Assembly (NCBI RefSeq): GCF_028554725.1
Contig: NC_071671.1
Location: 8,490,001 to 8,554,000, forward strand
DNA length: 64,000 nucleotides
Direction of reading: 5' to 3'
From: Zeugodacus cucurbitae
Taxonomy: Eukaryota > Arthropoda > Insecta > Diptera > Tephritidae
Shown: one piece after another, positions 44,225-56,060 of the stretch
Position numbering within the stretch: the stretch's first letter is position 1
Layout: each line of letters begins with the position of its first letter
Position numbers and translations under genes: made by a program
Notes under the pieces: model-generated
The model's database searches: none
What the model was told of the DNA's origin: nothing
Seen by the model: the letters and a program-made list of their open reading frames with translations, nothing else

Positions 44225-44895
44225 TAAGATCACGTCACTGTTGACAGTCATAACTTTGAAGTTGTAGATAATTTCGTATACCTAGGCACCAGCATCAACA
44301 CCGAGGCTTACATTATTAGTCTTGATCCAACGCCGAATCACTCTTTCCAACAGGTGCTACTATGGACTGAGTAGGCAATTGAAAAGTAAAGTCCTCTCTC
44401 GACGAACAAAAACTAAACTCTACAAGTCTCTCATCATTCCCATCCTCTTTTAAGGTGCAGAAGCGTGGACGATGTCAACATCCGATGAGGCGAGACTAGG
44501 GGTTTTCGAGAGAAAGGTTTTGCGGCAGATTTATGTTACCTTAAACATTGGCAACGGCGAATACCCGAGACGATGGAATGAAGAGCTGTATGTGTTGTTC
44601 GACGACATAGACATAGTCCAGCGAATAAAAAGACAGCGGCTACGCTGGCTGGGTCATGTTGTACGAATGGAAGAAGGTGCTCCAGCTCTGAAAGTGACCG
44701 ATGCGGTATCCGCTGGTGGAAGCCGAGGAAGAGGGCGACATCTACTTCGATGGAAGTACCAGTTGGAGAAAGACCTGTCTTCACTTGGTATAATTGGCGC
44801 CAAACTGTCAAAAGAATAGATGCGTGGCGCGCTGTTGTGGACTCGGCTATAACCGCGTAAGCCGTGTCTATGCCAGTAAAGAAGAAGAGCATCAC
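44225..44895 (+). mobile_element. RTE-like LINE fragment
   Basis: Starts CACGTCACTGTTGACAGTCA and reads MSTSDEARLGVFERKVLRQI, then NIGNGEYPRRWNEELYVLFD and QRLRWLGHVVRMEEG, ending in TAAAGAAGAAGAG. It directly follows another LINE fragment of the same orientation. Confidence 0.88.
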
Positions 44896-45621
44896 AATAT
44901 CTGCTTTATTCAGATATTTAGCGTAAGTTTTCTCTGTTGGAGGGTTACGACAAGTCAAGGAATTAAAAAAAAATATTTTTTTGATTTATTGCATGTTCTT
45001 AAGTTTCAAAGACATTGAACGGCATCAATCGTTTTAAATTGATTAATATTTCCATAGTGTTGTCCACCAAGGCGATGAAGCGCCAAACATATATACTATG
45101 CAAATGTTCATATATATGTATGTCCATGTGTCAACGCATCAGTCTCATGCAAACACGTATATAAACATTTTTAATTAAAATATTAGTACGTCACAGCAAT
45201 ACAATTTCGCATTTCGCTGTGCCATCGGTGCAACAACATTTGGCCAAGTGCTTTGGCTAGCCATTCATTCATATGGAATAACATCGATAATACCAGATCA
45301 AGCATACAACCGCAGTGGAGGCAAATGCAATTGCTGAAGTGAGCAAAAAAAAAATAAAGAAAGCAAAAAACACCGGCTGCTCTTGAATGCTCATCGATGG
45401 CTGTCACTTATTGCCTTACATATTTTTTCAGTTTTTTTTTACTTTTGACTCAAGCAAACACCGACATTCAAGCAGGCAATGTATGTAGGTATGTATGTTT
45501 ATGTATGAGTGTGTGTGTGTTTATAAAGAGAAAGACGTACTCATTGGCAGAGCGTGGAATGCCAAGCGAAAGGTGCACAGCAGCTGTGAGCAGGCAGGCG
45601 CCGAAGGCATTTAAGCAACTG

Positions 45622-45624
<3 letters not shown>
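44896..45624. other. non-coding stretch
   Basis: No gene recognised. Confidence 0.45.

Positions 45625-45655
<31 letters not shown>
45625..45655. repeat. (CA)n microsatellite
   Basis: An uninterrupted run of 15.5 CA units. Confidence 0.97.
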
Positions 45656-45656
<1 letters not shown>

Positions 45657-45657
<1 letters not shown>

Positions 45658-47792
45658 TGTGCCCTCATCAACGGAACAGCTGTTTTGCTTGCCGTACAAC
45701 AACGACATCCCCAACTGTAAATTATTGTTAGCGCGCATGCGTCAGAAAAGCGTTTTCCCAATTGCTGCGGTGCACAACAGATGGAAGCAACGACAGCAAG
45801 CAAACGTATGAGTCACATACACACAGGCGTCACACACACATATTGAGCGAGAGAGCGCGTTTCATTACGAGAGCGCTGAGAGCGCATTGTCGTGCGGCAT
45901 ACGACAGGACCAAACCAAGTGATATGACATTTTAGCCAAAACATTTTTTCGACCAAATTGTTAATGCCAAACATTAGCGCGCCGTCGAACCGTGAGCACG
46001 TGCAAGCGGACAAATTGCTGGCTGCCAAGTCAAAGTAAACAATTTCTACGGAGGCACATGCCCAACTGGCAACCGCACTCGTTCGCTTAATGTACACGCT
46101 GTGAAACACAAACAACACACAGGCCAGCTGTGCTCACCGGTGCAGCAGCCAGTCAGTCGTTTCTGGTGCGTTTTCGAGTGTGCGTGTGTGTGTGTGCGCC
46201 TTTGCATTTTGTCTTTGCAAACGCAAAGCGATGCAGCAAAAACAATAGAAATTCCGTTGAGAACGCGGCGCTGGTTGGTGTTGCGACCAGCTATCGGATC
46301 ACTTGTATTCAGTGCCATCGGAATTCGCTACGCAATCGGTTGTGTGTGTGGCAAATGAACAGAAGTGAGCGGACTGTGGCGGTTTTGTTGATCAGCGCAG
46401 GCCAGTAGTCAAATACTTTGCACGGTGTTTAGTGTAAAGGAGCATATTTAGGAATTATTAGTGATTTTTGTGTGCAGTGCAAGTGAAGTGAGTTTGTGTC
46501 CACAGTCTTTTGTGCACGTATGTACTGCTTGAAAGCGCGCTTTAGCGAGTGAGAGTAAGAAAATTGTCAAAAAGTGCTTACTAACAATTTAATTAATAGG
46601 AAGAAAAATATCATTAACTTAAAAATGCACAACAAAGCACTGTGCTTGCTAATGCCAAGTCGCTGCAATGTGTATTGTATTTGTACAATTGGTACAAGGC
46701 ACATGTCAATGCAGCTGTTTTAATATTTTACCAAAACAACGCGTATGACATACAAAAGCCAAAGCGATTGTAGTAACATTAAGCAAAATAATCACAAAGC
46801 GCATAGCAATTGAAACGTGGGGGGAAAATAATAAACGCGAAGACTGGACTGCTGAAAGAATTTTTAAACTGTGCGCCGTTGAAGCATAAATAAATTTTGC
46901 GCAAAAGCAATTTAAAACAGATGCCCGCCTCTCTGTTGTGGAAAGCAAAGCGCCAACGGCCAGAGCTATTACACAGCAGACATCCGCCGCCAGCCTAAAC
47001 CAATAAAAAAATAAACATTAAAGAGTTGAAAACAAGTGCAACAACAACAAGTACACTACACTGCATTGCATTTGAAGCCACAGTTATTGACAAAACGTCA
47101 ATAAGAAACAAGAAATTAAATCGAAGTGAAGTTTTGGCCAGCAAAGCATTTGCACGTGTCTGCGAAATGCCACAACCAAAGTGTGGAGCTTCAAGCGCAA
47201 AATAACGCATTCAAAATAATAAGCCGCAAGCTAGCTAGTATATAAACGAAACGCATGGAGGCTACACAACGCCCCGCTTCCAACTCGCCACTCATGTGCT
47301 GCTGATGTGGACCAACCTAAAATCTTGCGAAGTATAGCAAGCAGCTGCAGCTGTTTCACTGTGTCATCCAACTGACTGCCGTACAAAATAAAACGGACTA
47401 CTTGCATACATATATACAAGAGTACATTTGTGCGCGAGCGTGTTAATCAAAATATATAAAAAAATATGTTCAAAAACTGTGTACTGTAGTGTATTGCTAA
47501 ATACCGCGTAAAAGTCGCAGAATTGCTTGAAAACAGCAGCCACCACTCTCGTACTGTTAAAAATATACACTTCATTAGATCGGCCAGTGATTATGTTATT
47601 AAATTATAATCGATTGAATTGTGTTAGAATGGGCATGTTTTGAAAAAGGTATCCCTTATTTGAAGTGTGTACGATTATCAATCAACGGTGTCGAGCGCAT
47701 CTGCCAGTTACTTACATGCATATATCGGCACCTAATCGATCACGCGCTAATATTTACTCTACTATAATACACACTTGCGCTCACATACATAT
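45657..47792. other. GAGA- and CA-rich region, possible promoter or 5' leader
   Basis: Free of recognisable transposons. Has GAGAGAGCGCG and GAGAGCGC motifs near 45847-45884, TCAGTC (initiator-like) near 46151, and then about 1 kb of A-rich sequence with many short AAGC/CAAA words, as in long fly 5' untranslated leaders. Direction would be plus. No transcript evidence is visible, so this is a texture-based guess. Confidence 0.3.
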
Positions 47793-47931
47793 ATGTATGT
47801 AACTGAAAATGCTTATAAACTTTTTGGATTGTCAATAAATGCAAACTTTCTAAATTCTACGCCTCTCGGCAAACGTGAATTGTTAAACATTTGCACTGGC
47901 GGCACTTTTCTCTTTGGCACATTTTATTATG
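47793..47931 (+). CDS. candidate short first coding exon, unknown protein
   Basis: ATG at 47793, 46 open codons, then donor G|GTGAGT (phase 1). The last part reads KRELLNICTGGTFLFGTFYY, non-repetitive and partly hydrophobic. I do not recognise a family and cannot find a following exon in the window. It lies just after the leader-like region. An accidental open frame remains more likely than not. Confidence 0.2.
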
Positions 47932-48077
47932 GTGAGTAATCATTAAGATTTTTACTCTACTTATTATCATATTTTTTGTAATCAGAGTATAGATATAAAA
48001 TATATATTATAATATAAAGTTATATTAGAAATTCTGGAAAAAGTGAGTTTCCTTCGCAGAAATAAAACGGGTTTTAA

Positions 48078-48200
48078 CCCATTTCCTCCCATTGCATTCA
48101 ATTGGGTACAGAAAAAATGATGCAGAAAATCCATTCGAACGCATTGTAGTCACTTGGTTAAAAAAAGACATTTTTTGCTGTACCAATGGGAGGAAATGGG
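48078..48200. mobile_element. piggyBac-type MITE, 123 bp, TTAA target duplication
   Basis: TTAA at 48074-48077 and 48201-48204. Perfect 17-bp inverted repeats CCCATTTCCTCCCATTG at 48078-48094 and 48184-48200. The similarity continues inward (GTACAG-AAAAAATG) after a 10-bp insertion in the left arm. TTAA plus terminal CCC is the hallmark of piggyBac-like elements. Confidence 0.88.
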
Positions 48201-48568
48201 TTAAGCAATGTGCAATCATTAAACTAAAATTTATTTATTAATAAAATATTATTATTCATAAAATTGTTATTATTTTATTAAATTGCTATTTTTATTACTT
48301 TGTAATGTTCTTAGACAATTAAGAATAGAAATGTTGAATTTGTAACCGTTTTTTGATCATAATCTCATGTACTCCTTTGGTCATAAAAATATACTGATTA
48401 ATATATGAATTTAAAAGTACCACCAATATCTGTCCATGTTGAGTTCAAAGCCATGATAAATTTATTAAATATGCTGAGTAAGACAATCTTATCCTCATGG
48501 CATATCTTTCGGGTTTTTAATTGCGAGTTCAACTAAGTAAAATACCAAATGTTTATGCTATTCTTTAA

Positions 48569-49219
48569 GGGGTTACGTAGGTTTCGTGGATTCAAAAAAT
48601 CGATTTTTTGTTTTTTTGTACAACATCTCAAGAATATTGTCCTAAATTTTCAAGTCGAACCAAATAATAGTTTCGGAGATACGCGTTTTTCTCGGAACCC
48701 TGTTTTCAAAGTCGGTGTAAAATTTTCTCGAAAACTACTCAACCGATCTTGACGAAATTTTCAACAGGTGTTCGAGATACAATTTACTCGTGCTTGAACG
48801 AAAGATTTTATTTTTTTTTTCAATTACAACTATTTAAAAAAAAAGTCAAGCAAATTTGACAGAAATTTTTATTTTTTTGGAAAAATGTCTGCCAAAATTC
48901 CAATTTTCACTTATTTTGTCTGTCCTTCGTTCAAGCACGAGATTATGGTGTTACCTAAAGCACTTATTTTAATTTTTTCATTTTGAATGATCAGGATCAG
49001 GAGTCAGCATGACAACGCGAATGCACCTTTTTTCCGAGGGGTCACCGGAAATGACGTCGCAGTGGAAGAGTTTTACTTTTTTTTTGGAAAATTTCAGAAA
49101 TTATTCTTTAAATAAGTATCAATAAGACAGAAAAAAGTTTGAATTAAATAAATAATTTTTTACATGAAAAAAATATTGAAAATATGACATTCTTTACGGG
49201 ACAAAACCCATATAACCCC
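48569..49219. mobile_element. TTAA-flanked inverted-repeat element, 651 bp
   Basis: TTAA at 48565-48568 and 49220-49223. The ends are GGGGTTACGTAGGTTT and (complement) GGGGTTATATGGGTTT. The interior is AT-rich without a credible protein. The interior at about 48790 and 48935 has TCGTGCTTGAACGAA in inverted orientation. Confidence 0.75.
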
Positions 49220-49687
49220 TTAAATAAGATTATTTTCAACGATTTCAACAACGATATAAAGGAAAAAACCAAGAAATGCACGCACATTTTTTCGAAATCT
49301 CATTTAAGAATTATAAGTTCTTCGTTTAATCCTAACAAATCATAATAATAAAGAGATATTTACAAGAAAAATTTTAATAAAATATTTGGACCAAATCTTA
49401 GGGATTTTAGATTTCGATAATAAACCTAAGTGTGTAAGAGTTTATTGTGTGCGTAGTGAAAGTTTTAAATTTTGCCCACGACATAAAACTTTTACACATT
49501 TCTTTAGTAAGCAGAAATGGTAGGAAAAGAATCCGATTATAATTCGGTAAAACCACTTCGAGGCAGAAAGAAAGTAATTGAGAAAGTATTGACTTGATTT
49601 TACTCATTTTGGCACAGAGACCCACAGTTATAAAAAAACACAACTCCTCTGAATTTCTTTCGAACATCTGAGAGACTTGTCGTGGGT
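49220..49687. other. non-coding spacer
   Basis: No recognisable element. Confidence 0.5.
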
Positions 49688-50176
49688 AGGCCCTTATGTT
49701 CGACTTCTGGGACCTTGAAAAGTTATAGTTCGTTTCATGATGATTGATAAGATGGGTGCTGTCTCACTAGAAATCTTAGTGAGTAATATTAGTTCCGATA
49801 TCTTCACTGATGTACTGTAAAGTGAACGAATCAGATGTGCTTCAAAATTGTAGTATAAAGAAAGTAGGTGTGGTTGTAAACCGATTTTGAACATTTTAAA
49901 ATTAGAGCATAACTCCATTATGCCTAAGGATATGACTCCAGAAAGTTTGATTGATATAGCTTTAGTAGTTTATGAGATATATACAAACAACTTATTAGGA
50001 GCGGGGCCACAGATGAAGGGACAGAGTGACATCCGGATTTCCAATATGCGCGTCACCATGATCACTTTGGTGTATATAAGTCTATATCTAACTCGTTTAG
50101 TTTTAGGTGTTACAAACAACCGTTATGTCAACAAAATTCTTATATTCTGTGCAACATGTTGCGAGAGTATAAAAAC
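49688..50176 (-). mobile_element. DINE-1/HINE-type repeat, shortened copy F
   Basis: Reverse orientation. Begins in TATGTTCGACTTCTGG-type internal sequence and ends TTGCGAGAGTATAAAAA, the complement of the family start. The microsatellite part is reduced to GGGACAGAGTGACATCC. Confidence 0.78.
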
Positions 50177-50662
50177 CAATTACGTCTACATATGTATCAT
50201 AAATTGCAGTCTTATATAGAAATCAGTCCTTCACAGCAATTCGAAGATGGAGTTCGATTCACATATTAGCTGTATTCAATTCGCCAAGCGTTGGAGAGTA
50301 GCCAATCGAATAAGCTATGCAAATGTTCAGACAAACAGGCAGCAGTTGTAGTGCAACCTTGCAGTAACCCTTTTACGCATGCTCAATAGTGTTGCGATAC
50401 TTTCATACTCATGTAATACTCAAAAATATGTTTTACTCCATAGTTTCGAGCAGCTCCATACCTTATCATTTTTTTAACAATAATCATTTATTTAAAGTTA
50501 AAATAAATAATTAAAATTAAAGAAGTTATTGACACTCTCTTCTACTAATTCAACAGGATAACTTTGTTGTTGCTTTTACAATAATTAATTAATGTCAGAT
50601 TTTAGCTCTCATAATTTTGACAACACTCTCTTATTGAATCATAAGAGAAATATAATAATATA
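50177..50662. other. non-coding spacer
   Basis: No recognisable element. Confidence 0.5.
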
Positions 50663-51350
50663 CGAGGGCTGCTATATATATTTCTGGCCTAATAATGAAA
50701 ATAGGAATATTTATCAACGAAAATGGTTGTATTGTTTTTCACAATATTCTCCATCAAGATTTATATACTTTTGCATGCGCTCAAACAAATTTTCGAAGCA
50801 CTTTTTTTGAGCCTTTTTTTGAGTGATTGTCAAACTGTGCGGGATCTAACGAGAACAAACCTTTTTTACGGCCAGGTGTTCATGCAATATCGAATGTATG
50901 CTGGTGGGAGAAATGCATAGGCATGCCTCTATCTGAAGGTATGTTACATGACGGTCTTGCATTATCAGTTCATGTACGGCATCGATGTTTTCTGGCACAA
51001 CGGCTGTTTTTGGACGACCTTCACGGAATTCGTCTTTGAGCGAGCGTCGGCCACGATTGTATTCGTTGTACCAGTTTTTCACAGTGCTATAGGATGGTGC
51101 TTCATAGCCATACAAAGATTTTAGTTCATCGATGCACTCTTGTCGCGAACGACCCACGTCGAAAGTTGTGAAAAATGATCGCACGAAAATGTTCACGAGT
51201 TAATTCCATTTTTTGGCCGAGATGAATTTTTTAATTCCCTGTAAATAAAACATTTCACGATTAAATGACAAAACGTTCTGAGTGATGTTATGCTAAAAAA
51301 TGTCAAACACTTAGTGTTGCCTAGGCCAGAAATATATATAGCAGCCCTCG
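50663..51350 (-). mobile_element. 688-bp mariner derivative with perfect 29-bp inverted repeats
   Basis: TA at 50661-50662 and 51351-51352. Terminal repeats at 50663-50691 and 51322-51350 start CGAGGGCTGCTATATATATT and are identical. Contains the two ends of a transposase gene only. Confidence 0.93.
50706..51209 (-). pseudogene. mariner transposase lacking its catalytic domain
   Basis: ATG at 51209 (MELTREHFRAIIFHNFRRG). A frameshift near 51150-51165 leads into RQECIDELKSLYGYEAPSYS, the helix-turn-helix region, and HEHLAVKKVCSR at about 50846. After an in-frame TAG (Trp codon changed) comes IPHSLTITQKKAQ, joined in frame to the C-terminal piece FERMQKYINLDGEYCEK. The whole DDE catalytic core is missing between the QKK blocks. 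Confidence 0.9.
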
Positions 51351-51352
51351 TA

Positions 51353-52210
51353 TGTATGTATGTGTATAATAGAATTAATTTACACATAATTTTCATCAAT
51401 TTCCCGAGTATAAATAGTTATGTTTTTGCATCTTATGCTCCTACAATCAATTGTAAATGTGTTTATTGAAGCAGCCATTCATCGAAACCATTTAAATTAG
51501 ATCTTCATTCATGTTTAGTTGATCGCACTGTTTTTCTATTGTTTACCGAAAGCAGGGGCAGGGAGTGACCACATGATATATGCCAAAAATTTGAGTAGCT
51601 ACATATGTATGTGTGTGTGTATATCAAAGTACAAGCGCTGTCTTTTCTTCAATTTAATTGCTTCAGCTGTTTGGCAGCTGTTCAGTGCCACTTTCATGTT
51701 CATATTCACATGTGCATATGTAAAATTACCCAAGTAAATAAGTACGTACACGAGGGCATGTAGTTAGTGGGGCATATGGTTACTCTATATAAGTATATAC
51801 ATATTTGAGCAAATATAGTAATTGGTGTGTGTATGTATGAGTAAATGTAGGTGCTCTCGGTCACATATGTTTTCATGCCTAAATTTGACTCATAGACGTT
51901 TATGTATCGGGAGTTGCGGAAAATAATGTAAATGTGTTTTTTCAATAAACACAAATGGATTCAAGTCCTATAGAAAATTTATTCAACTGAATTTTTGAAA
52001 GCCCTAAGGAACACTTTTTTACCGGCAAATATAAAAACAGTTTAAAAATTAAGTTAATTCAGATATGAAACCCAGTTATATTATTAAAATATTTTTAAAA
52101 TGATTATACATGCTTTGGATACTTGTTAACTGTAATTAAAGCTCCATTATCATTTAAAACGTGCGAGGTCTTATGATTTATGTATGTGCTCCATAGACAT
52201 ATGTATGTAT
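51353..52210. other. non-coding stretch
   Basis: TATG/TGTG simple sequence; no gene recognised. Confidence 0.5.
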
Positions 52211-53541
52211 AACAAGTAAGCAAAGGCTAAGTTCGGGTGCAACCGAACATTTTATACTCTCGCAATTTATTGAAGAAATTTAAGCAATACATATATGCGG
52301 AATAAAGCTCACCGTATTTTTGAAAAACCTATAATTAGGTATATGGGAGCTAGGAGAAGATACTTTCTACCTACAATGAGGTATATGGAAATGTTATGGC
52401 CCGGTTTTAATAATTTTTGGAACAGAGACACACTATTAGAAGAAAGCAATTTCCTCTGAATTAAATTGAGATATCTGAGAGATTTACCCATATTTTCGGT
52501 TAAAATGTATCCTTAGGCGCTGAGTTCAACATGTTCGATATCTGGGGCCTTGAAAAGTTATGGTCCGTTTTCGACAATTTTTTCACAAGTGAAGCCAGAG
52601 ATGATATGCACTAATTTTGTAAAGTTTTATTCCGTTATCTTCATTGGTTCCTTATGTTTACATTATAAAGTGAAGGAATAAGATGGATGGAGTTATAAGG
52701 AAAGTGGTAGTGGTTGTGAACCGATTTCGCCCATTTTTTGTCCGTGTTATCAGGGTGTCAAGAAAATATTATATACCGAATTCCATTCGAATCGGTCGAG
52801 TAGTTCCTGAGATATGGTTTTCGACCCATAGGTGGGCGATGCCACGCCCATTTTTCATTTTGTAAAAAAATCTGAGTACAGCTCCCTTCTGCTATTTCTT
52901 CTGCAAAATTTAGTGTTTCTGACGTTTTTCGTTAGTTAGTTAACCCACTTTTAGTAATTTTCAACCTAACCTTTATATGGGAGGTGGGCGTGGTTATTAT
53001 CCGATTTCTACAATTTTCATGGTGTGTAGTGGGGTATGTAAGAGAATCGACTGCAGAAAGTTTGGTGTATATAGCTTTATTACTTTGCGAGTTATGGGCG
53101 GCGCCACCCCCACTTCCCCAAAGAAAATTACATCCAAATATGCCCCCTCCTAGTGCGATCCTTTATTCCTTTATTCTATATCTTCATTTATGGCTTAGTT
53201 ATGACAGTTTATGTGTTTTTGGGTTTCGCCATTTTGTGGGCGTGGCAATGGTCCGATTCTGCCCATTTTCGAACTTGATCTTCTTATGGTGCCAAGGAAT
53301 ATTTGTGCCAAGTTTCGTCAAGATATCTTAATTTTTACTCAAGTTACAGCTTGCACAGACGGACAGACGGACAGACGGACGGACGGACAGACATCCGGAT
53401 TTCAAATCTACTCGTCACCCTGATCACTTTGGTATACATGACTCTATATCTAACTCTTTTAGTTTTAGGTGTTACAAACAACCGTTATCTGAACAAAACT
53501 ATAATACTCTCTTTAACAACTTTTGTTGCGAGAGTATAAAA
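52211..53541 (-). mobile_element. DINE-1/HINE-type repeat, long class, complete copy E
   Basis: In reverse orientation: starts AACAAGTAAGCAAAGGCTAA with the hairpin GTTCGG/CCGAAC, then TATACTCTCGCAA, and ends TTGCGAGAGTATAAAAA. GGAC-type microsatellite at 53356-53393. Longer than A-C because of about 250 bp of extra internal sequence near 52300-52560. Confidence 0.9.
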
Positions 53542-55774
53542 ATTGTTGGTAAATATTAATGGACAATATGTAAATCATAATCTGCAGAAATCAATACAGT
53601 ATCGCTTTCTTTTATTGCCACATAGCTAACTGCCAGTTGAAAGCACTATCAAGCGGGTATAATCAATTGAATGAAGTTGAAACTATCGCTCCATATGCAT
53701 ATACATATGTATATATGTACAAAGGTATATTAATATACATAAATATAGGTATAGAGCGTAGCAGCTAAAGCTTTTGACGCTGATGCTTACTGCTGTCGCC
53801 TGTCTGCGGCCGGCTGCCGCCTGCCGACTGCACATGCAATTATGAACAGATGAAGTCGTGCGGTGAACGCTCGCGATTGTTACCCCATAAGAAACAGACG
53901 CCAAGTGCTATTAACAACAGCCAGCAGTCACTTTCAAGCACATTCCTACATAATACATACACATACATACATATATGTTTGTATGTATGTGTGTATGCTT
54001 TTTTCGAAACTATAACAAACAAAACACGTTGCCGCAAACGCAATAACGCTGCAATGTTGTTAAGCAAAACAAAAAAATGCAGCTTTTGCACAGTCATCCA
54101 GTACAAGCGGAACAGGAAATTTTTTCAACTCCGACGGACGGCAGTAATATCAGGGACACCGCCGCTGCAGCTTATTGGTGACTGTGGCAAGAGCAACAAA
54201 ATTGCTTGGGGCAATGGCAATATTCAATGTCACATGCAGTCACTGTGTCTGCCATGTGCAACATAACAGCATGTTTCCCCCAAATCGGTTTTGTATGCGT
54301 GTCTCGTTGCAGCAGCAAATGGTTTTTGTTTTACTTTAACATACCATATTGCTGGCTAATGTTGGGCTTGTTGTGACATTTAATACCATGTGTAAATAGC
54401 TGGATGTACAGATGTACATATTGTATATAATATAAGCCGTATGCACATACTCGCTCTATATACTATAGCAAATTTGTGCCGTTTGAGCATTATTTAAAAA
54501 GCTATACTAGATTTACATATATTATTGGTTCTCTCTCGTTACAAGCATTATTGATCGTCCATTAAAAAAAAAAATATTTACAAGATAGAACATGCCACAT
54601 TCGAATTGTCTGAACTTATCACTTTCTATAACTTCTCCCAGCATCCATAGTAAATTAGTGGAACAACTCCAAGCTTTAAAAAGCGCTTCGGTTTTGAGTT
54701 CAAATGCCGAATCAATGTATGTACAGCTGTATTTATATATGCCTGTTCAGCTGGTTAAAGTACTATAATTGGCGTCATATGTTTTGTAGTTAGACCTAAC
54801 CTTCAAAAGACACGCGTAACATTTTCAAAACTGTGGAACATATTGTTTATAAGATATAGCATTATACAAATACAGACTTTTTGTGAAAAAAAAAATCTGC
54901 TAATGCCAAAAAGTGGCTGGAAAAGTCTAAAAAAATGGTCCAACCAAAATTTTCCTGCCTCAGACCTTAGAACATTGCTAGGACTGAAGTAGACTGGTGA
55001 TGGTAACTGGTGGAATCGCAAAAAGGTGTTTTTCTTTCTCGGATTAGAATTATACTGATATATATAAGCATCTTTAAACATATTTTGTTGCATGAAATCA
55101 CAAGAACTTAAATCTTAAGTATGGAAAGACATATGTATGTATAAAAAAAAAATTTCAAATATGACTTTCAAGCACTCATTAGATTGATAATACAAGAGAC
55201 ATTAAAAGAGTATAGATTCAGAAGAAGAAGAAGAGACTTTCTGAGTATTAGTTCAAACAATACAATTTTCTGCCATCGTAAGTGCCTTACGAGATCGTAA
55301 TAGATAGAGAAAAATAACTGGAGCCGGTTCGAATTGAAGGTTAATGATATATCAGCTTCAATAACACAGCGGATTTTTAAAAATGTCCACCATATTGGTC
55401 CGCCATTTTGAATTTTGAAAAACCGACATCAGATTCGTAATCAGCGACTCCGAAAATTACCGACGAGTAACGAGTTTCAGGCGACTCCGATTAATTTTTA
55501 CATAACCTATCCACCATATCGCGTTTTTGAGGTTAAATCAAAACACTGATCTGATAGGGTTAAATGGACCGCGAATTTGGATTCATCGACCTCAAAAACA
55601 TTGGGTATTACTGAATCAACATTTTTTTTGTGGCTGTGTATTTTATACATTGTGACATATGGAACATATCCTATCGCAACCGGTTGAAGGTCGTACATAC
55701 ATTCGCAAACGCAATTCCCTAGCGTCTCATTTTTATCCACCTAAGCTCTGCATTCTGACGACTGGACTTTCAAA
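53542..55774. other. non-coding stretch
   Basis: No gene recognised. Open frames at 53850-54266 and 55507-55740 have no domains and no supporting splice context. Confidence 0.45.
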
Positions 55775-56060
55775 GTTTGCAAGGATGAGATCTCAGGTTA
55801 TCCAAACCTGAACCGCAAGCTTAAATCAATGGTCATCGAAATCATCTAAAGGAAGGCCCAGGAAAAGAGTTGTTTCGACAGAGTCGGACGGTGATGAGTG
55901 GAGTTAATTGGGCATGTAAAGAGGGGGTTAGTGTTATGCAGATCATTTATTGGAAATGTCGGTGATCAGTCTGGGTAGATAGGAGTTTCATCTGCTGGAG
56001 TATCCATCTTAGAAGTATTTGCATATGATGTACCCTCTAAGTCTGATCGTCATCCAAGTA
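55775..56060 (-). mobile_element. (AAC)-tail LINE fragment
   Basis: On the complement the order and wording match the C-terminal and 3' part of the 60 kb copy, e.g. the complement of ATCAATGGTCATCGAAATCA and of GGTTATCCAAACCTGAACCG. Strongly decayed. Confidence 0.65.

Noticed and set aside
45397..45803. Open frames across the CA microsatellite
   Set aside because: His-Thr and Cys-Val runs are translations of (CA)n and (TG)n.
55320..55350. GGTTCGAA-like motif as a possible tRNA B box
   Set aside because: No A box at the right distance and no cloverleaf can be drawn.
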